Source: Variovorax ginsengisoli (GTDB taxonomy: Bacteria > Pseudomonadota > Gammaproteobacteria > Burkholderiales > Burkholderiaceae_C). From it: DNA of 64,000 nucleotides. The stretch spans positions 17,739-81,738 of the forward strand of contig NZ_JAUJZH010000033.1 of assembly GCF_030486595.1 (NCBI RefSeq), in the 5' to 3' direction. A program made the translations under genes and the position numbers. The notes beneath the pieces were generated by a model. The model saw only the letters and a list, made by a program, of their open reading frames with translations, searched no databases and was not told where the DNA came from. The first letter of the stretch is position 1, and each line of letters starts with the position of its first letter. This document shows, piece by piece, positions 17,680-25,969 of this stretch.

Positions 17680-18666
17680 ATGAACAACACATTTATCCAG
17701 CGCCGCACGGTCTTGCTCGGCGGCATGCTGCTCGGCGCCGGCGTCAAGGCCATGGCCGCCCCGGAGCCGTGGCCTTCGCGCCCGATCCGCCTGGTGGTGG
17801 CCGGCTCGGCCGGCGCGGGTGGCGACATCTTCGCCCGCCTGATCGCCGACCCCTTGGGCAAGACGCTGAAGCAGCCGGTGGTGGTCGACGCCAAGCCGGG
17901 CGCCAACGGCCTGATCGCGTGCGACACAGTGGCCAAGGCGCCGGGCGACGGCTACACGCTGCTGTTCGCACCGTCGTCGTCCATCCTCATCAATCCGGTG
18001 ATCCACCCGAAGATGCCCTACAACGCGGAAACGGACCTGGTGCCGGTCGCGCAGGTCGGCGCCGCGGGCATCCTGCTGATGACGAATCCGAGCACCGGCT
18101 TCAAGAACCTGGCCGACATGGTCGCCTACGCCAAGTCGCATCCCGGCAAACTCGCCTACGGCTCGTGGGGCACGGGCTCGTCCGGCCACCTGGCCATGGA
18201 AGGCATCAAGGCGCACTACGGCCTGGACATGCCCCACGTGCCGTACAAGACGATCGTCACCGAAGTCACCGACCTGATCGCCAACAACATCAGCGTGGCC
18301 TTCACGGACATCGCATCGCCCATTCCGCACATGCGCAATGGCCGGCTGGTGGCCCTGGGCCAGACGGGCTCGCAGCGCTGGCCGGCCACGCGAGACGTGC
18401 CGACGCTGGCCGAACAGGGCTACAAGTTCGAGGCCGACGGCTGGTACGGCGTGTTCGCCCCGGCCGGAACCCCGACGGCCATCATCGACCAGCTCAATGA
18501 GGAGATCAACCGCCTGCAGAAGACCGACGAGGTGCGCCAGAAGATCGAAGGCCAGAACATGATCGTGCCGCCGACCCGCTCGGCCAAGCAGTTCGCCGCC
18601 TCGGTCAAGAAGGACGCAGCCATCTGGCAGGGCCTCGCGAAGGTGACCGACCTGAGCGAAAAATAA
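17680..18666 (+). CDS. Bug/TctC-type tripartite tricarboxylate transporter substrate-binding protein
   Basis: A 328-residue periplasmic binding protein. The N-terminus is a twin-arginine-type signal (QRRTVLLGGMLLGAGVKAMAA). The mature part has Bug family phrases: WPSRPIRLVVAGSAGAGGDIFARLIADPLG, GANGLIACDTVAKAPGDGYTLLF and FAPAGTPTAIIDQLNEEI. Bug proteins capture small carboxylates and often work without nearby TctA/TctB membrane genes, as here. Its place between the two monooxygenase genes suggests it delivers the pathway substrate. A strong terminator follows. Confidence 0.93.
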   Translation: MNNTFIQRRTVLLGGMLLGAGVKAMAAPEPWPSRPIRLVVAGSAGAGGDIFARLIADPLGKTLKQPVVVDAKPGANGLIACDTVAKAPGDGYTLLFAPSSSILINPVIHPKMPYNAETDLVPVAQVGAAGILLMTNPSTGFKNLADMVAYAKSHPGKLAYGSWGTGSSGHLAMEGIKAHYGLDMPHVPYKTIVTEVTDLIANNISVAFTDIASPIPHMRNGRLVALGQTGSQRWPATRDVPTLAEQGYKFEADGWYGVFAPAGTPTAIIDQLNEEINRLQKTDEVRQKIEGQNMIVPPTRSAKQFAASVKKDAAIWQGLAKVTDLSEK

Positions 18667-18689
18667 GAAGCGCGCAAGCGACGATAAAC

Positions 18690-18714
18690 GGGGCCTCTGG
18701 GCCCCTTTTTTTTT
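18690..18714 (+). terminator. rho-independent terminator
   Basis: GGGGCC (18690-18695), loop TCTG, GGCCCC (18700-18705), then nine T residues. It lies 24 bp after the stop of the Bug-type gene and separates that transcript from the second monooxygenase gene. Confidence 0.9.
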
Positions 18715-18838
18715 GCCTCCGGCGGTCGATCCTGCGCTTTTTTGCAGGACTGAATCGCGCGCTGACCGTATTCCCGATCGATGGGTGCGACCGGAGAATT
18801 CCTGCATCGCACATCACTCATTGGAAGCGGGGCAAGAC

Positions 18839-19906
18839 ATGGAATTCGGCGTATTCATCCTGGCGCAGCAGCGCGGCTATCACCAGACTTCGCAGCAGGT
18901 GATCCAGAACTCGATCGAGCAGAGCGTGGTCGCAGAGCAGGCCGGCTTCGACACCGCCTGGTATGCGGAGCACCACTTCAACAACTACTCGCTGTCGCCC
19001 TCGCCGCTGATGATGATCGCGCACATGGCGGCCAAGACCCGGCGCATCCGCCTGGGATCGGCCGTGTGCATTCTCCCGCTGTACCACCCCGCGCGCTTCC
19101 TGGCCGAGGTGGGCTTCGTGGACACGGTGTCCAACGGCCGCCTGGAGCTCGGCATCGGCTCGGGCTACCAGGAGTTCGAGTTCGAGCGCTTCGGCGTGAA
19201 GATCGAGGAGTCGGGCGCGATCTACAACGAGTTCCTGGACATCCTGCCCAAGGGCCTGACCCAGAAGGTCGTCGAATACGACGGCCAGTACCTGAAGCTG
19301 CCGCCGAGCTCGATCGCCGTGCGTCCGGTGCAAGACCCGATGCCGCCGCTGTGGATCACCTCGGGCAACCCCGTCACGCTGGGCCGCGGCGTGCGCGAAG
19401 GCCACAACCTGTTCGTGACCGCGCTGCTCAACGGCACCGACGCGATCGTGGCGCTGCGCCAGCGGCTCGACAAGGTCGCGGCGGACAACGGCGCCGACCT
19501 CGACGAGGACGTGAAGTTCGGCTTCCTGCGCTGCGCCTTTGCCTCCGACAAGGCCTCCGAGATCGACGCCTACCTGGACAACGCGCGCTTCCAGCGCCGC
19601 ATCTCGGAGAGCCTCAAGTTCCGCCGCGCCCAATCGGACGACGGCTACATGGTCAAGGAAGTGCCGTCGCCCACCGACCCGAGCTTCGAGCAGCTCCGCA
19701 AGAACCTGCCGGTGGGTTCGGTGAACCAGGTGATCGACAAGATGCTGGAAGAAATCGCCATCCTGCGGCCCAAGCACATCGCGCTGCAGACCCAGCTGGG
19801 CGACTGCGACCAGAAGACCATGCTGCGCCAGATCGAGCTGTGGGGCGAGAAGATCATTCCGGCGATCCGCAAGGAAGTCGCATCGATGCATGCCGTCGCT
19901 GCCTGA
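18839..19906 (+). CDS. LLM-class flavin-dependent monooxygenase (2)
   Basis: A 355-residue luciferase-like monooxygenase closely matching the one at 16495 throughout (both contain YHQTSQQVI, YAEHHFNNYSLSPSPL and GSGYQEFEFERFG). Differences cluster in a central loop and at the C-terminus. It is the first gene of an operon with an SDR, a VOC protein and the flavin reductase, so it is the copy most likely coupled to that reductase. Because a terminator precedes it, it should have its own promoter between about 18715 and 18838. The substrate is unknown. Confidence 0.93.
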   Translation: MEFGVFILAQQRGYHQTSQQVIQNSIEQSVVAEQAGFDTAWYAEHHFNNYSLSPSPLMMIAHMAAKTRRIRLGSAVCILPLYHPARFLAEVGFVDTVSNGRLELGIGSGYQEFEFERFGVKIEESGAIYNEFLDILPKGLTQKVVEYDGQYLKLPPSSIAVRPVQDPMPPLWITSGNPVTLGRGVREGHNLFVTALLNGTDAIVALRQRLDKVAADNGADLDEDVKFGFLRCAFASDKASEIDAYLDNARFQRRISESLKFRRAQSDDGYMVKEVPSPTDPSFEQLRKNLPVGSVNQVIDKMLEEIAILRPKHIALQTQLGDCDQKTMLRQIELWGEKIIPAIRKEVASMHAVAA

Positions 19907-19919
19907 GGCGCCGTCACCG

Positions 19920-20705
19920 ATGCGCGCTCCCCTCGCTTTCGACAACGCCGCCCTGCAGGGCCGGGTGGCCGTGGTCACCGGCGCCTCCGGCGGCCTGGGC
20001 CTGGCCATCTGCCAGCAGCTGCGCGCGATCGGCGCGCAGGTGGTGCAGGCCGACATCAGCCATGCGGCCACGCCGACCGAGGCCGATGGCCTGCTGTCGG
20101 TGCACTGCGACATCGCCGAGCCGGCCTCCGTCGCCGCGATGGCGGCGCTGACGCGTTCGCGCTTCGGCCGCTGCGACGTGCTGGTCAACAACGCGGCCAT
20201 CAGCGGGGCGCCGGTGGGCCTCGAGGACCTCCCGATCGACCTCTGGGACCGCATCTTCCGGGTCAACCTGCGCGGTGCCCTGCTGTGCGCGCAGGCCCTG
20301 GTGCCGATGATGTTCGAGCGCGAGGCGGGCAGCATCGTCAACGTGGCGTCGATCGCCGCGCAGGTGCCCACGCGGGTCGGCGCCTATGGGCCGACCAAGG
20401 CGGCGCTGCAGGCGCTGACCCGCCAGATGGCCGTGGAATGGGGACCGCGCGGCATCCGTGCCAACGCGGTCAGTCCCGGCATGATCCGCACGCCCCTGTC
20501 GGAGCCGCACTACCGCGACGAAGGCGCGCTGGCGGCCCGCACCGCCAGGATTCCCGCCCGCCGGCTCGGCCTGCCGGCGGATATCGCGGATGCCGTGTGC
20601 TTCCTCGCCAGCGATGCGTCCGCGTACGTCAACGGGCAGGACATCGTGGTCGACGGCGGCTTCCTGAAGGCATCGCTGAACAATCTCTACGGAAGCTCGC
20701 AATGA
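19920..20705 (+). CDS. SDR family oxidoreductase
   Basis: A 261-residue classical SDR with TGASGGLG, VNNAAISG, VASIAA, catalytic YGPTK and the tail IVVDGGFLKASL. The ATG at 19920 was preferred over one at 19890 that overlaps the monooxygenase gene. Its stop overlaps the start of the VOC gene (ATGA). A likely role is oxidation of an alcohol to the ketone used by the monooxygenase, or of a downstream hydroxy acid (inference). Confidence 0.9.
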   Translation: MRAPLAFDNAALQGRVAVVTGASGGLGLAICQQLRAIGAQVVQADISHAATPTEADGLLSVHCDIAEPASVAAMAALTRSRFGRCDVLVNNAAISGAPVGLEDLPIDLWDRIFRVNLRGALLCAQALVPMMFEREAGSIVNVASIAAQVPTRVGAYGPTKAALQALTRQMAVEWGPRGIRANAVSPGMIRTPLSEPHYRDEGALAARTARIPARRLGLPADIADAVCFLASDASAYVNGQDIVVDGGFLKASLNNLYGSSQ

Positions 20706-21079
20706 ACCCCGCCATCGAATCGCCCAAGCGGCTGCAGAACGTTTTCGTGGTGGCCGAACGGCCCGCCGAGCTCCATGCTTTCTACGAATCGGCGCTCGGG
20801 CTCCAGCTCAAGTTCCGCGACCAGGACCGCTGGATCCAGTACGGGGTGGGCAACACCAGCGTTGCGCTGGCTTGCCGTGAAGAAGCCGTGCCGGCGACTT
20901 CCGGCGTCGTCATGGTGTTCGAGGTCGACGACTTCGCCGCCACCTCGCAACGGGTCGCCGCCTCGGGCGGCGAGGTGCTCGGCGTGCGCGACATGGGCGC
21001 GCACGGCGCGGTGCTGTCGCTGCGCGACCCCGAGGGCAACATCGTCCAACTCTTCAAGCGCCAGGGGAGCAAGCAATGA
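20702..21079 (+). CDS. VOC (glyoxalase/bleomycin resistance/dioxygenase) family protein
   Basis: A 125-residue single VOC domain: LQNVFVVAERPAELHAFYESALGLQL, a middle strand FEVDDFAATSQRVAASGGEVLG, and the terminal LRDPEGNIVQLFKR with the metal-ligand-type glutamate/asparagine region. VOC proteins can be isomerases, dioxygenases or lyases. It overlaps its neighbours by four bases on each side and is translationally coupled within the monooxygenase operon. Confidence 0.88.
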   Translation: MNPAIESPKRLQNVFVVAERPAELHAFYESALGLQLKFRDQDRWIQYGVGNTSVALACREEAVPATSGVVMVFEVDDFAATSQRVAASGGEVLGVRDMGAHGAVLSLRDPEGNIVQLFKRQGSKQ

Positions 21080-22056
21080 ACCAGCCGACGCCGCACGCCG
21101 AGCCCATCGATCCCAAGCTGTTTCGCCAGCTGCTGGGCTGCTTCCCCACCGGGGTGGCCGTCATCACGACTCGCACGCCGGACGGCACGCCCGTGGGGCT
21201 GACCTGCAACTCCTTCAGTTCGGTCTCGCTGGAGCCGCCGCTGGTGCTGTTCAGCCTGCGCAAGGCGAGCAGCCTGCTGGGCACCTTCGTCGAGGCCGAC
21301 AGCTTCGCCATCAACATCCTGTCGCAGAGCCAGGACCAGTTGTCCGGGCGTTTCGCATCGAGCAGGATCGCCGACAAGTTCGAGGGCGTGGCCTGGCGCC
21401 CCGGCCCGCTGGGGACGCCGCTGGTCGACGACTGCCTGGCGAGCTTCGAGTGCCGGGTCCATGCCCGCCACGAGGCCGGCGACCACGAGATCTTCATCGG
21501 CGAGGTCAAGCACATGCGCAGCGGCTGCGCCGACCATGCGCTGGTGTTCTACAAGGGCGCCTACATGATGCTGGCCGAGTCGCTGCGCCAGCGGGTGCTC
21601 GAAGGGCAGCTGGGTACGGTCGACATCGACGAGGCCTACCGCGCGCTCTACGGCAAGCTGCTGCGGCTGGCCTGCGAGCGGGCCACTCCCGAGGAGGTGG
21701 ACGCGATCGAGGCCGCCGTGGAAGAGATCGAGCAGCACCAGGGCGCGGACGCGCTGCCGCGGCGCATCGAGGCGACGGCACGCTTCTTCTCGTCGATCAG
21801 CCTGGCCGGACACAACGAAGCGCTGCGGCTCATGGCCCAGACGATGACCACCGTGCTGCGCGAGCGCATGACGCACGTGATCCCGGTGCGGCCCAGGCCC
21901 GACGTGTTTCCGCTGCGGCGCAAGGTTGTCCAGTGCCTGCGGACGCGGGACGCCGAGGGTGCCGTGGCCGCGCTGGACGAACTGATCACGATGCTGCGCA
22001 GGGACGGCGCTGCGCACGCAGAGGAAGCCGCCGTGGCGGCTCCGGTCGAGCACTGA
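21076..22056 (+). CDS. flavin reductase fused to an FCD-like C-terminal domain
   Basis: A 326-residue protein. Residues about 15-165 are a flavin reductase (HpaC/split-barrel) domain: FRQLLGCFPTGVAVITTRTPDG, LTCNSFSSVSLEPPLVLFSL and SFAINILSQSQ. Residues about 190-315 are helical and match the FCD effector-binding domain of GntR regulators: RLACERATPEEVDAIEAAVEEI, RRIEATARFFSSISLAGHNEAL and a final VVQCLRTRDAEGAVAALDELI. There is no DNA-binding part. It should supply reduced FMN/FAD to the luciferase-like enzymes; the extra domain may sense substrate and tune activity, as the MarR-like tail does in the p-hydroxyphenylacetate hydroxylase reductase of Acinetobacter. Confidence 0.85.
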   Translation: MNQPTPHAEPIDPKLFRQLLGCFPTGVAVITTRTPDGTPVGLTCNSFSSVSLEPPLVLFSLRKASSLLGTFVEADSFAINILSQSQDQLSGRFASSRIADKFEGVAWRPGPLGTPLVDDCLASFECRVHARHEAGDHEIFIGEVKHMRSGCADHALVFYKGAYMMLAESLRQRVLEGQLGTVDIDEAYRALYGKLLRLACERATPEEVDAIEAAVEEIEQHQGADALPRRIEATARFFSSISLAGHNEALRLMAQTMTTVLRERMTHVIPVRPRPDVFPLRRKVVQCLRTRDAEGAVAALDELITMLRRDGAAHAEEAAVAAPVEH

Positions 22057-22073
22057 CCGCCGCGGCGCGGCGG
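22057..22073. terminator. GC hairpin between convergent genes
   Basis: CCGCCGC-GGC-GCGGCGG forms a 7-bp stem immediately after the reductase stop and before the convergent GNAT gene. It has no T-run, so it is only a possible termination or pausing element. Confidence 0.35.
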
Positions 22074-22088
22074 CGGGACAGGCGCGCC

Positions 22089-22550
22089 TCAGAGCAGCTT
22101 GCGATAGACCACGAAGCCGGATTTCTCGGCCACCTTGTCGTAGAGCTTCATCGCCGTGGTGTTGGTCTCGTGGGTCTGCCAGTACACCCGTGGCGAGTCG
22201 GCCGCCGCTGCACGCTCGCATACCGCTTCGATCAGGGCGCGCGCGACGCCCCGGCCCCTGGCCGCCTCGACCGTGAACAGGTCCTGCAGGTAGCAGCTCA
22301 TGCGGATCTGGGTGGTGCTGCGGTGGTAGAGCAAATGCGCCAGGCCGAGCAGGCCGTGGGCACCCTCCGCGACCAGCGCGTGCACCGGTTCCGCGGGGTC
22401 GAGAAAGCGCGACCACGTGGTGGCCGTGATCTCGGCCGGCAGCGCGGTCGGACCGCTGCGGCCATAGAAGGCGTTGTAGCCGTCCCAGAGAGGCTTCCAG
22501 GCCGCGAAGTCGGGCTCCGAGACGGGGCGGATGCGAAACGAAGTGTCCAT
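22089..22550 (-). CDS. GNAT family N-acetyltransferase
   Basis: A 153-residue GNAT protein with the acetyl-CoA loop LQDLFTVEAARGRGVARALIEAVCERA (RGRGVA pyrophosphate loop) and the terminal YWQTHETNTTAMKLYDKVAEKSGFVVYRK strand-helix. It acetylates an amine of an unknown small molecule or protein. It is convergent to the reductase operon and lies 9 bp after the cupin-like gene. Confidence 0.9.
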   Translation of the reverse strand: MDTSFRIRPVSEPDFAAWKPLWDGYNAFYGRSGPTALPAEITATTWSRFLDPAEPVHALVAEGAHGLLGLAHLLYHRSTTQIRMSCYLQDLFTVEAARGRGVARALIEAVCERAAAADSPRVYWQTHETNTTAMKLYDKVAEKSGFVVYRKLL

Positions 22551-22559
22551 ATCGAGGGG

Positions 22560-22967
22560 CTATGCCCAACGCACCGTCAGGATGCACGCGGCCTGGATGC
22601 CGAAGGCGCGGTGATGGATGCCGGGGCCCCAGATCACGAAGTCGCCGTGGCGGCGCAGGGTGTGCGCGAGGCTGTCCGCGGGCGCGAAGTCGGCGCGGGT
22701 CGAGAACTCGATGCGGAACTCGCCTTGCGCATCGACCAGCATCGACAGGGTCCGGCCTTCGCTGAGCGGCTTGGGGTCGCCGTTCGGATGGCCCGCCGGA
22801 TGCCGGAAGTACTTGATGCACGGTCCGCTCGACGTCGTGCCGTCGGCCACATGGCGCAGGGCCGTCGCCGGGCCGTGGGTCCATTCGCCGAAGCCGACGA
22901 ACCAGCCGGTGCCGTGGGTGTCCAGGTCGCCGGCGTTGCCGAATTCGACGCTTTGCAGCAGGCTCAT
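22560..22967 (-). CDS. cupin-like hypothetical protein
   Basis: A 135-residue protein that reads like a single cupin barrel: GTGWFVGFGEWTHG, IKYFRHPAGHPNGDPKPLSEGRTLSMLVDAQGEFRIEF and GDFVIWGPGIHHRAFG with a terminal histidine pair. It overlaps the thioesterase gene stop by four bases. Function unknown; possibly a small-molecule binding or signal protein. Confidence 0.65.
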   Translation of the reverse strand: MSLLQSVEFGNAGDLDTHGTGWFVGFGEWTHGPATALRHVADGTTSSGPCIKYFRHPAGHPNGDPKPLSEGRTLSMLVDAQGEFRIEFSTRADFAPADSLAHTLRRHGDFVIWGPGIHHRAFGIQAACILTVRWA

Positions 22968-23368
22968 GCGCGGGCCGTTCTCAGCAGCTTCCCGGTCGAC
23001 GAGGCGCGCACCAGCAGGACACCGCTTTCGGAGAAGAGATCGGCCTCGAGGAAGACGACGCTGCGGCCCCAGCGCAGCACCCGCGCCTCGACCTCGTAGG
23101 CGGCGACCCCGACCCGCTCGAGGAACGACACCTTGAGCTCCAGGCTCGCCAGGCTGGCATCGGGATCCCGCGCTATGACGGCGAAGGCCATCGCGCTGTC
23201 GAGCCAGGCCGTGATGAGGCCGCCCTGCACCACGGTGCCCTTCGTGTGGGCGAACTCGGGACGCGCGGTGTAGCGAACGCGGGCGATGCCGGCTTCGTGG
23301 TCGACGCGAAGCACTTCGGTGAATCCGATGGCGTGCATCAGGTCCTTGGGGAATTTGCTGAGGTCCAT
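22964..23368 (-). CDS. PaaI-family hotdog thioesterase
   Basis: A 134-residue hotdog-fold thioesterase: RYTARPEFAHTKGTVVQGGLITAWLDSAMAFAV includes the QGG-x-D pattern typical of PaaI-like enzymes, followed by SLELKVSFLERVG and VVFLEADLFSESG. It hydrolyses acyl-CoA thioesters. The ATG at 23368 is used; a larger frame running up to 24658 is antisense-type noise through the MFS gene. It is coupled to the cupin-like gene. Confidence 0.87.
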   Translation of the reverse strand: MDLSKFPKDLMHAIGFTEVLRVDHEAGIARVRYTARPEFAHTKGTVVQGGLITAWLDSAMAFAVIARDPDASLASLELKVSFLERVGVAAYEVEARVLRWGRSVVFLEADLFSESGVLLVRASSTGKLLRTARA

Positions 23369-23439
23369 GGTGGCGCGTGTGGCGGTTGTCTCGACAGCGC
23401 ATATTGTCCGTCCAGACGCAGCGCCGGCGGACTCGGACC

Positions 23440-24701
23440 TCAGGGCGGGGGCGGCACGAAGCTGTAGCGCAGCCGGCGCCCTTCGAGTCGCAATCGCAGG
23501 CCGTGGTGCCTGAACAGGTAGCGCAGGCCGATCGCCAGGGAGCCGAAGCCCGCGGCGGCCGCCACGCCCATGGCCCAGCGCGGGCCGAAGGTATCGGCCA
23601 CCCAGCCCACCATCGGCGCCCCGATGGGCGTGCTGCCCAGGAGGATCGCCAGCAGGATGGCGATGACGCGGCCGCGCAGGGCCGGGTCGGTGGACATCTG
23701 CACCATGCCGTTGGTCGAGGTGGTGAGCGTCTGCGCCGCCGCGCCGGTCACGACCAGGGCGATGCCGAAGCCGACCACGTTGGGCATCAGCGCCGCCGCC
23801 AGGCAGCCGAAGCCGAACACCGCCGATCCCACCAGCAGCAGGCCGAAACGCGGCTGGGCGCGGCGCGCCGCCAGCAGCGCGCCGGTGACCGAGCCGATGG
23901 CCATCGTCGAAGAGAGCAGGCCGTACTGGCCGGGGCCGCCGTGGAAGGCGCCGACCGACATGGTGGAAATGAAGATGGGGAAGTTCAGGCCGAAGGTGGC
24001 CACCAGGAACAGCATGGCCAGCAGGGCGCGCAGGTCGGGGCGGCGCCAGACATAGCGGAAGCCCTCCATCAGGCTGCCCTTGTTGCGCCCCGCCGTGCCG
24101 TGACGCGGATAGAGCTCGCCCTGGCGCAGGCAGGCCAGCGAGGTCAGCACCGCCACGAAGGACAGCGCATTGAGCAGGAAGGCCTCGCCCGGCCCGGTGG
24201 CCGCGATCACCAGCCCGGCCACCGCCGGCCCCACCATGCGCGCGGCATTGAAGGAGGTGGAGTTGAGGGCCACCGCGTTGGACAGCTCGGTCTCCGACAC
24301 CAGCTCGGCCACGAAGGTCTGCCGGGCCGGCGCATCGAAGGCCGCCACGCAGCCCAGCAGCAGCGCGAACACGTAGACATGCCACAGCTGCGCCATGCCG
24401 CTCACCGTGAGCAGGCCCAACCCGAGCGCCAGCAGGCCCATGGCGGCCTGGGTCGCCATCAGCAGCTTGCGCCGGTTCAAGCGATCGGCCGCCAGGCCGG
24501 TGAAAGGCAGCAGCACCAGCTGCGGGCCGAACTGCAGCGCCATCACGGTGCCGACGGCGGTGGCGTTGTGGTTCGTCAGGTGCGTCAGCACCAGCCAGTC
24601 CTGGGCGGTGCGCTGCATCCAGGTGCCGACGTTGGACACCAGCGCGCCGGCCGCCCACAACCGGTAGTTGCGGTTGCGCAGTGAACGGAAGGTAGGGCCA
24701 T
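23440..24701 (-). CDS. MFS transporter, apparent frameshift just after start codon
   Basis: A roughly 420-residue major facilitator (EntS/DUF894-like): SLRNRNYRLWAAGALVSNVGTWMQRTAQDWLV, LAADRLNRRKLLMATQAAMG (loop 2-3), and 12 hydrophobic segments. No usual start codon lies in frame where the family begins. However, ATGGCCCTACC at 24701 overlaps the MarR stop (TGATG), and one extra C there would give M-A-P-T-F-R-S-L, the expected N-terminus. So this is either a real one-base deletion or a sequencing error. An in-frame GTG about 60 bases on is a weak alternative. Probable drug or metabolite exporter controlled by MarR. Confidence 0.82.
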
Positions 24702-25153
24702 CAGGCCTCCAGCAGGCGCTGGAGCAGCCGCACCGCGCCGGCCAGCTGCCGCTGCTCGGCCGGCGAGTAGCGCGCCGAGATCGTGCGCTGCAGCCAGTCT
24801 TCGCGCGCGGCCCGGACCTGGCGGAACACCTTGCGCGCCTGCGGGGTAAGCGACAGCAGCGTGCGGCGCCCGTCCGCCGGGTCCGGCGCGCCCCTGACAT
24901 AGCCGGCCTCGATCAGCGAGGCCACGGTGGCGCCCATAGACTGGGAACGGACGCCTTCGGCCAGCGCCAGTTCGGTCACGGTGGCGGCCTCCTGCCGCTC
25001 CAGCCTCAACAGCACGGCGCGCTGGGATTCGGTCCAGTCGGCGGCGGAGGCCTCCTGGCGCAGCCGACGGCGCAGTTGCGAGGCCAGCATGCGCAGCTCC
25101 ACCGCCAGCGCGTGGGGCGTGTCGGTTTCGGGGTCGGCGAATTGGGCGGGCAT
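24701..25153 (-). CDS. MarR family transcriptional regulator
   Basis: A 150-residue MarR protein. The winged helix (VTELALAEGVRSQSMGATVASLIEAGYVRGAPDPADGRRTLLSLTPQ) contains the typical DPxDGR wing. It is located directly before the MFS exporter gene, whose start overlaps its stop; regulation of the exporter and of itself is the usual arrangement. The ATG at 25153 fits. Confidence 0.92.
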   Translation of the reverse strand: MPAQFADPETDTPHALAVELRMLASQLRRRLRQEASAADWTESQRAVLLRLERQEAATVTELALAEGVRSQSMGATVASLIEAGYVRGAPDPADGRRTLLSLTPQARKVFRQVRAAREDWLQRTISARYSPAEQRQLAGAVRLLQRLLEA

Positions 25154-25969
25154 TGCACTCGGTTGGACAGGATAACTACGAAGTTTAGCTTCTTATTTTG
25201 ACCCCGGGGGCGACCTGGACATGGAGGAATCTAAAACGACAATAAAGTTTGCCCGATTGAATAAAGTCAGCCTCGCGATCGAATAAAGTCCGCCCCCTTT
25301 CTTGCGCCGCCGCCCGCTGAATTCATCGCCTATGGGCATGAGACAACGGGTCGGTGCCTCGCGCGCGATGGCTGCGGGGGTCTCGCTTGTCGGCGTTCCT
25401 TTTTCCCATGGGTGCGAAGTCGCCCTGCAGTACAACCGACCCACGACGCGGGCTCAGCCCACACGGAACTTCTTTGTCTTAGAGCGGTGAGTCGAGGTCG
25501 CTCAGCACACTGGCGATGTCGATGTTGATGATGAGTTCCTTCAAAGTTAGGCCGGAACTCCATCAAAATTAGGACCTAACTTTGACGGCGGTGTTTCCAA
25601 GTCATTGATTCATAAGAAGAATTTCACGACGAGGCGTTGTGCCATCGATGACCTTCCTTCACCATGGATTCTCTGCGGGTCGTGGCACGGTCGCGGCCAT
25701 GGCCGCTCGCGTAGTCACCGCCTTCAGATGACCTGGCGGGAGCCTTTGCTGTGGCTACGTAAGAATCTATATGACTAATGGAAGAGCCACGTCACGAATC
25801 GCCCTAGAAGCCGAGTTGGCGACCGTACGTATCAAGCCGTAGGCATTTTTGTTGAACGAAGCGGAGGATGAGCGTCCCGCCAAGGCCCGCCAGCAGACCG
25901 ACCAGTGCAGAGGCCAAGCCAGCCGGACCATGCGGGCGGCTGGGCGGTTAGTGGTGGGATCGGACGTCT
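25154..25969. other. gene-free stretch with IS-like repeats
   Basis: 816 bases with no credible gene. It contains three copies of AATAAAGT (25241, 25260, 25282) and an inverted pair TCAAAGTTAGG (25541-25551) / CCTAACTTTGA (25575-25585). A short frame on the minus strand (KELIINIDIASVLSDLDSPL, ending near 25489) looks protein-like but has no clear start. I read the stretch as remains of a mobile element plus degraded sequence. Confidence 0.5.
25241..25289. repeat. three AATAAAGT direct repeats, possible IS end
   Basis: AATAAAGT occurs at 25241-25248, 25260-25267 and 25282-25289, spaced 19 and 22 bp, each followed by a pyrimidine-rich GCC-like block. IS21-family ends carry several short direct repeats, and an istB remnant exists at 61.5 kb, so an IS end is possible. 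No transposase gene is attached. Confidence 0.4.

Noticed and set aside
17680..18666. Complete tripartite TctABC transporter
   Set aside because: Only the binding protein is present. No TctA or TctB membrane genes are found nearby, so the gene is recorded as an orphan Bug-type protein.
16372..18807. 811-codon minus-strand frame across the monooxygenase and Bug-type genes
   Set aside because: It crosses two well-identified plus-strand genes and a terminator, and has no protein-like features.
25193..25444. Possible 83-residue minus-strand gene in the non-coding gap
   Set aside because: No ribosome-binding site or family resemblance; it overlaps the AATAAAGT repeats and lies in a region that looks like mobile-element debris.
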